A stretch of DNA of 64,000 bases from Calothrix sp. C42_A2020_038 (GTDB lineage Bacteria; Cyanobacteriota; Cyanobacteriia; Cyanobacteriales; Nostocaceae): positions 124,001-188,000 of the forward strand of contig JACYLQ010000005.1 in assembly GCA_015272395.1 (NCBI GenBank), written 5' to 3'. Each line of letters opens with the position of its first letter. Within the stretch, counting starts at the first letter, position 1. A model generated the notes under the pieces. The model saw only the letters and a list, made by a program, of their open reading frames with translations, did no database searches and was not told the origin of the DNA. Below are positions 59,920 to 64,000 of the stretch, piece by piece. Both the position numbers and the translations under genes were made by a program.

Positions 59920-60693
59920 ATGACAACTCCCCTCCAGCCACCTGAGTATAAGTATAGAGTCAAGACATTAGCAGAAAAATTATTCAAACGCACAGATTCA
60001 CAACCAGAAAAGCGACCAGGAGATTTTAGATTTGTAGATTTTGAGAATACCTCACAAGGAGCAGGAATTGCAAGATCATTGTTTTCAGGAGTAATCTTAC
60101 TTTTAATAGGTGGGTCGATGCTTGTTAGCAGCATTACATCATTTACAACTAATTTAGGATTACTACATTTAGTTGTCACATCTATGTTCATCCTCTGCGG
60201 ATTTTTGATGGTATTTGTGGGAGTTGCTAGTATTTTGGCAGTACCTGTGACACTGCAAGCTCTCCAAAGAATTGAACCAGGAGAATTAATTTTTCCTTCT
60301 TATCCGCTGCGATTGGGTGAAACCTTAACAATCACCTTTAAACGTCATCTTAAACCTGAGTACCAAGCAAAAACACAAGGTAAGGTGTGGGGTCGTTTGG
60401 TTTGTATGGAGGTATACATGGATGGCCGAGGTAGTGGTTCAGCAACATACTATGGAGAAACAATTTGGGATCAAGAATTACCACCACTAGACATATTACC
60501 TGGTAGTAATCGAATCGAGCAAGATTGGCTGATTAGCATTCCCAGTGATGGTACACCGACAATTCGTACCCACAAACACAGTGAGTCAAGAAATGTACTT
60601 TGGGGTATTGATGTGTGGATAGATATTCCTGGATTAATTAAAGACTACTCCGTATTTTGCATAAAAATCGAACCGGAGGTAATTCAATGTTAG
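59920..60693 (+). CDS. Membrane protein with a soluble beta-rich domain, unknown
   Basis: 257 residues. The N-terminal 45 residues are polar, followed by two membrane segments (about 48-70 and 87-110; SLFSGVILLLIGGSMLVSS and TSMFILCGFLMVFVGV). The remaining 145 residues look beta-rich (LRLGETLTITFKRHLKPEY, then RIEQDWLISIPSD) and recall arrestin-type sandwiches. First gene of a three-gene operon with the two following genes. Family not recognised. Confidence 0.65.
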   Translation: MTTPLQPPEYKYRVKTLAEKLFKRTDSQPEKRPGDFRFVDFENTSQGAGIARSLFSGVILLLIGGSMLVSSITSFTTNLGLLHLVVTSMFILCGFLMVFVGVASILAVPVTLQALQRIEPGELIFPSYPLRLGETLTITFKRHLKPEYQAKTQGKVWGRLVCMEVYMDGRGSGSATYYGETIWDQELPPLDILPGSNRIEQDWLISIPSDGTPTIRTHKHSESRNVLWGIDVWIDIPGLIKDYSVFCIKIEPEVIQC

Positions 60694-61055
60694 ATATTAC
60701 CCTTCAAAATTCAATTGTGGAAGCAGGTAAACCAGTATTTGGTCAAGTAAGTTTGCAACCAAACCAATCCTCTGCTCAATCTGTAACAATTAAACTTAAT
60801 TTGCACACAAAAGGACAAGGTAGCAAGGACAAGCAAACAGTTGTAACTTTAGAATTAGGTCAACTATATCCTGGAAGCTCACTTTCCTTTCAGTGTGACA
60901 TTCCCTATGAAGGGCCAATTTCCTTTCATGGCAAATTGTTCCAACTAACTTGGGAAATCACAGCTGAAATTAAGGCAGGTTTATTTGGTGGTAAAAGCCA
61001 GACAGCTCCCATTCGGGTAGTACCCAGGAACCGAATTGTTAAGCTGCAACCATGA
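60687..61055 (+). CDS. Arrestin-like beta-sandwich protein, unknown
   Basis: 122 residues from the ATG at 60687, which follows GGAGG at seven bases and overlaps the previous stop by seven bases; a longer frame back to 60657 lacks such a site. The layout (SIVEAGKPVFGQVSLQP, then FQCDIPYEGPISFHGKLFQL and WEITAEIKAG) suggests an arrestin/Spo0M-like fold. It has no membrane segment. Its end overlaps the next gene by ATGA. Function unknown. Confidence 0.6.
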   Translation: MLDITLQNSIVEAGKPVFGQVSLQPNQSSAQSVTIKLNLHTKGQGSKDKQTVVTLELGQLYPGSSLSFQCDIPYEGPISFHGKLFQLTWEITAEIKAGLFGGKSQTAPIRVVPRNRIVKLQP

Positions 61056-61666
61056 TAATTGATGACCCTTATCATATACTGGGACTGCATCACAATCCTT
61101 TCATCTCAGAAGAAATTGACGAATTAATAGAAACTTGTTGGATTGATCGGGGATTATCCCAATCACCACCAGTCAAAGCAAAACTATTTATACAGCTGCA
61201 AGGTGTCCCAGGAACGGGGAAAACATCTCACTTACTGTATTGGCAAAGACAAACTGGTGGAGTTTATGTAAATTATCGTTTCCAAAAATGGCGTATTCCA
61301 CCTGTTGCAAATATTGCATACTGGGATGAAGCTCAAGCAATTCCCATACCTTTGTTATTAATTGCATTATGCCAAGCTGCTACTAAGCAATCTACAATAA
61401 TTGTCGCAACCCACACTGACTTGAGTTGGGCTGCTAGAAGTGTGGGGCTAAGAGTGAAAATTATAAAAATACCTATACTTGATGTCGATACTTTACTGTT
61501 GTGGGCAAAGCAACGCATCCAAGCAGCAAAACTACCTAACGTTGAACAAGTAAATTTACATTTAACACCAGATATTGTTCAAGAAATCTTAGTCAAATCT
61601 GAAAATTCATGGCGAGCAGCAGCAGTTTATTTACATATTTGGGTAGCGAAAGAAGCTGGACTTTAG
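61052..61666 (+). CDS. P-loop ATPase of the three-gene operon
   Basis: 204 residues. Walker A is GVPGTGKTSH (about residues 51-60) and a Walker B-like YWDEAQAIP lies near 91-99, followed by IIVATHTDLSW. It is a small AAA/STAND-type ATPase without an obvious effector domain. Translation is coupled to the preceding gene. Together the operon offers a membrane protein, a soluble sandwich protein and an ATPase. Confidence 0.65.
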   Translation: MIIDDPYHILGLHHNPFISEEIDELIETCWIDRGLSQSPPVKAKLFIQLQGVPGTGKTSHLLYWQRQTGGVYVNYRFQKWRIPPVANIAYWDEAQAIPIPLLLIALCQAATKQSTIIVATHTDLSWAARSVGLRVKIIKIPILDVDTLLLWAKQRIQAAKLPNVEQVNLHLTPDIVQEILVKSENSWRAAAVYLHIWVAKEAGL

Positions 61667-61985
61667 CTAGGAGTATATCATACCAAGATGCGCTCAACTA
61701 TACGCAAGTCTTGGAACAATACTAAGCATACTTTATTGTGAATTTACTTTAAATGCAGGCGCCCAGTACCGCAGTTATCGAACCAAAAAAAGCGAAGTTA
61801 CTCCCGTGATAACCAGTTGGTTAAATCAGTTACCGACGCAAAATCAAGTAATGCGTCAGTTAATGCTTCCAATTCCTCAATAGATTTTGAACGTACACGA
61901 TATTTTGCTCTGACAGGCGCCTCTCAATCAGGAAAGGTTGTTAGACTAAAAGTGAAGAAATGTTTATTTATCTTTACTTTAGGGC
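61667..61985. other. Intergenic region before chlH
   Basis: A 66-codon frame at 61817-62017 overlaps the chlH start and has no recognisable feature; it is not called. No terminator was seen. Confidence 0.5.
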
Positions 61986-64000
61986 ATGAAACGCATCGTC
62001 TTGGTTGCTGGGTTTGAATCATTCAATGCTGACTTGTATCGGAAAGCGTCAGAGATAGCTGTTTTGCGTTGTCCTGAGTTAGAAGTGCGTGTGTTTAGCG
62101 ATAGGGATATAAATAGCAAACGAGATGATGTTGAAACAGCATTGATCGGCGCCGATGTGTTTTTTGGCAGTTTAATATTTGATTATGACCAAGTGATTTG
62201 GTTGCGTGAGCGAATAGCCCAAATCCCAATTAGACTTGTATTTGAGTCAGCCTTAGAATTAATGGCACTAACTAAGATAGGCGCCTTTTCTATTGGTGAT
62301 AAGCCCAAAGGAATGCCGAAGCCAGTAAAGTTTATACTTGATAAATTCAGTAATGGGCGCGAAGAAGACAAACTTGCAGGTTATATTAGCTTTTTGAAGA
62401 TTGGTCCGAAACTCCTCAAATATATTCCCGTCCAAAAAGTTCAAGACCTTCGCAACTGGTTAATTATATACGGATATTGGAACGCTGGCGGCGCCGATAA
62501 TGTCGCATCACTATTTTGGACACTTGCTGAAAAATACTTAAATCTCCAAGTTGGAGAAATACCCCCACCGATTGAAACTCCCAACATGGGGTTATTACAT
62601 CCTGAATATGAAGGATATTTTGAATCACCGCGCGAGTATTTGGAATGGTACAAAAAAACCCAAAAATCCAAAACCCACAATGCAGTTGTTGGAATTCTGT
62701 TATATCGTAAACACGTTATCACCAAACAATCTTATATACCTCAACTAATTAAGAAATTTGAGGATGCTGGGTTAATACCGTTACCAATATTTATTAACGG
62801 TGTGGAAGGACATGTTGCAGTTCGAGACTGGATGACAAGCGAATATGAAATGCAACAGCGTACTTCTGGTAATATAGAAACACCCTCGCTTTCTAAAGAA
62901 GCTGTTCAAGTCGATGCTATAGTCTCCACTATTGGCTTTCCACTTGTAGGTGGACCTGCTGGTTCAATGGAAGCTGGCAGACAAACAGAAGTAGCAGTAA
63001 GAATTTTAACTGCTAAAAACATTCCATACTTTGTGGCTGCACCGCTACTAATTCAAGATATTCATTCGTGGACTCGACAAGGAATTGGTGGATTACAAAG
63101 TGTTGTTTTATACGCATTGCCGGAATTGGACGGCGCCATAGATACTGTTCCTTTAGGTGGATTAGTAGGGGAAAATATTTATTTAGTGCCGGAACGATTA
63201 AATAGATTAATCGGTAGAGTTATAAGCTGGATTAATTTGAGACAAAAACCAACATCGGAACGTAAAGTCGCTGTAATACTATATGGTTTTCCTCCAGGTT
63301 ATGGCGCCACTGGTACCGCAGCTTTGTTAAATGTGCCTCAGAGTTTGGTTAAGTTCTTAGAAGCTTTACAAGCACAAGGTTATACGGTTGGGGAATTTCC
63401 AAAAGATGGTGAAGAGTTAATTAAACAAGTTAAAGAAGCTGATGAATTTAACCCTCTTGTAGAACAACGCAAAGTCCGAGCGGAGGTTTCCTCCAATTGG
63501 AAGTTTGTAAAACAGGCAGGATGCTTGTCATTGTTGGAGGACGGGCAAGATGCCCATTTCACAAAAGATACCTATTCCACAAGAAGTGTGAGTGTAAAGA
63601 CTTTAGAAAAATGGTTAGGTTATCTACACACTACGCGCGTTGAGAAACAGTGGAAATCTTTAACAGGCAGTGGAATTAAAACTTACGGTGATGAATATCA
63701 TATTGGTGGTATAAAATTTGGTAATATCTGGATTGGTGTACAACCACCATTAGGTATTCAAGGAGACCCGATGCGGTTGATGTTTGAACGTGATATGACT
63801 CCGCATCCCCAGTACGCTGCTTATTATAAATGGTTACAAAATGAGTTTCAGGCTGATGCGATAGTTCATTTTGGAATGCACGGTACTGTTGAATGGTTGC
63901 CTGGTTCCCCTTTGGGTAACACTGGTTATTCTTGGTCGGATATTTTGTTAGGTAATCTGCCTAATTTGTATATATATGCAGCAAATAACCCTTCGGAGTC
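61986..64000 (+). CDS. chlH: Magnesium chelatase subunit H (ChlH family), partial
   Basis: An open frame runs off the right edge after about 671 codons; full-length ChlH is about 1200-1330. ChlH holds protoporphyrin IX and catalyses magnesium insertion with ChlI and ChlD, the first committed chlorophyll step. Family landmarks include YGYWNAGGADNVASLFW, the central VGGPAGSMEAGRQTEVAVRI and FGMHGTVEWLPGSPLG. An in-frame TAG at 61980 fixes the start at 61986. The short N-terminus differs from canonical ChlH, so it is probably one of the paralogues many Nostocales carry. A repeat-like segment of about 30 codons interrupts it at 63474-63566. Confidence 0.88.
   Translation, partial: MKRIVLVAGFESFNADLYRKASEIAVLRCPELEVRVFSDRDINSKRDDVETALIGADVFFGSLIFDYDQVIWLRERIAQIPIRLVFESALELMALTKIGAFSIGDKPKGMPKPVKFILDKFSNGREEDKLAGYISFLKIGPKLLKYIPVQKVQDLRNWLIIYGYWNAGGADNVASLFWTLAEKYLNLQVGEIPPPIETPNMGLLHPEYEGYFESPREYLEWYKKTQKSKTHNAVVGILLYRKHVITKQSYIPQLIKKFEDAGLIPLPIFINGVEGHVAVRDWMTSEYEMQQRTSGNIETPSLSKEAVQVDAIVSTIGFPLVGGPAGSMEAGRQTEVAVRILTAKNIPYFVAAPLLIQDIHSWTRQGIGGLQSVVLYALPELDGAIDTVPLGGLVGENIYLVPERLNRLIGRVISWINLRQKPTSERKVAVILYGFPPGYGATGTAALLNVPQSLVKFLEALQAQGYTVGEFPKDGEELIKQVKEADEFNPLVEQRKVRAEVSSNWKFVKQAGCLSLLEDGQDAHFTKDTYSTRSVSVKTLEKWLGYLHTTRVEKQWKSLTGSGIKTYGDEYHIGGIKFGNIWIGVQPPLGIQGDPMRLMFERDMTPHPQYAAYYKWLQNEFQADAIVHFGMHGTVEWLPGSPLGNTGYSWSDILLGNLPNLYIYAANNPSE
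63474..63566 (+). repeat. In-frame repeat-like insertion in chlH
   Basis: The segment contains CGGAGGTTTCCTCC, then CAGGCAGGATGCTTGTC and GACGGGCAAGATGCCCAT, motifs of short palindromic repeats scattered in cyanobacterial genomes. It encodes a tract from VRAEVSSNWKFVKQ to EDGQDAHFTK that looks foreign to the family. The reading frame stays open. Confidence 0.5.

Noticed and set aside
61817-62017. 66-codon frame upstream of chlH
   Set aside because: It overlaps the chlH start in another frame and has no recognisable features.

Overview
The window comes from a filamentous, heterocyst-type (Nostocales-like) cyanobacterium. The evidence is a two-component SbtA/SbtB bicarbonate system, a ChlH-family magnesium chelatase subunit, an N-II-like amino-acid ABC transporter, a CYP110-like P450 with an Nostoc-type sesquiterpene synthase, a giant serine/threonine-histidine kinase and a caspase-NTPase-WD40 protein. 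Base composition is AT-rich. The palindrome GGCGCC is strikingly common (about 60 copies counted by eye), while the usual cyanobacterial HIP1 octamer GCGATCGC was seen only once.

Layout. (1) 1-14.8 kb: a complete type I-B CRISPR-Cas locus of the Myxan/Dev flavour. It runs cas6, cas3, cas8, cas7(devR), cas5(devS), then a Uma2-family gene, then a cas4/cas1 fusion and cas2, then a leader and a 64-unit CRISPR array ending next to a tRNA-Lys gene. Repeat-like hairpins lie upstream of cas6 and of cas4/cas1. (2) 15-24.3 kb: an M50 protease with TPRs, a four-gene amino-acid ABC transporter on the minus strand, arfB and small proteins of unknown function. (3) 24.9-27.0 kb: a two-gene Septu-like defence module (PtuA ATPase and PtuB HNH nuclease). 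(4) 27-31.2 kb: intact sbtA-sbtB preceded by a debris field holding broken copies of sbtA and of a SulP/bicA gene and two short inverted-repeat elements. (5) 31.3-37.1 kb: a restriction-fold gene, an Rpn-family remnant, a small membrane protein and two dynamin-like GTPases, the second fused to a C-terminal J-domain. (6) 37.9-48.2 kb: terpene synthase, MFS exporter, P450 and giant kinase. (7) 48.7-58.6 kb: cysteine synthase, a 2Fe-2S protein, DUF5331 protein, a 1654-residue caspase/nSTAND/WD40 protein, an AAA ATPase with a nuclease-like tail, and thioredoxin. (8) 58.7-64 kb: an ArsR regulator, an internally deleted ISAs1-type element, an unrecognised three-gene operon and the 5' part of chlH.

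The clearest unusual signal is in the CRISPR array. Reading from the cas2 side, the first 19 repeats are in a register shifted four bases into the leader relative to the 45 older units, and their spacers inherit the first 4-23 bases of the neighbouring older spacer. This looks like a recorded change in spacer-integration accuracy. It would give crRNAs with variable 5' handles. The second point of interest is the dynamin pair with a fused J-domain. The window is rich in defence-type genes (CRISPR-Cas, Septu, caspase-NTPase, several PD-(D/E)XK-like proteins) and in short palindromic mobile elements.
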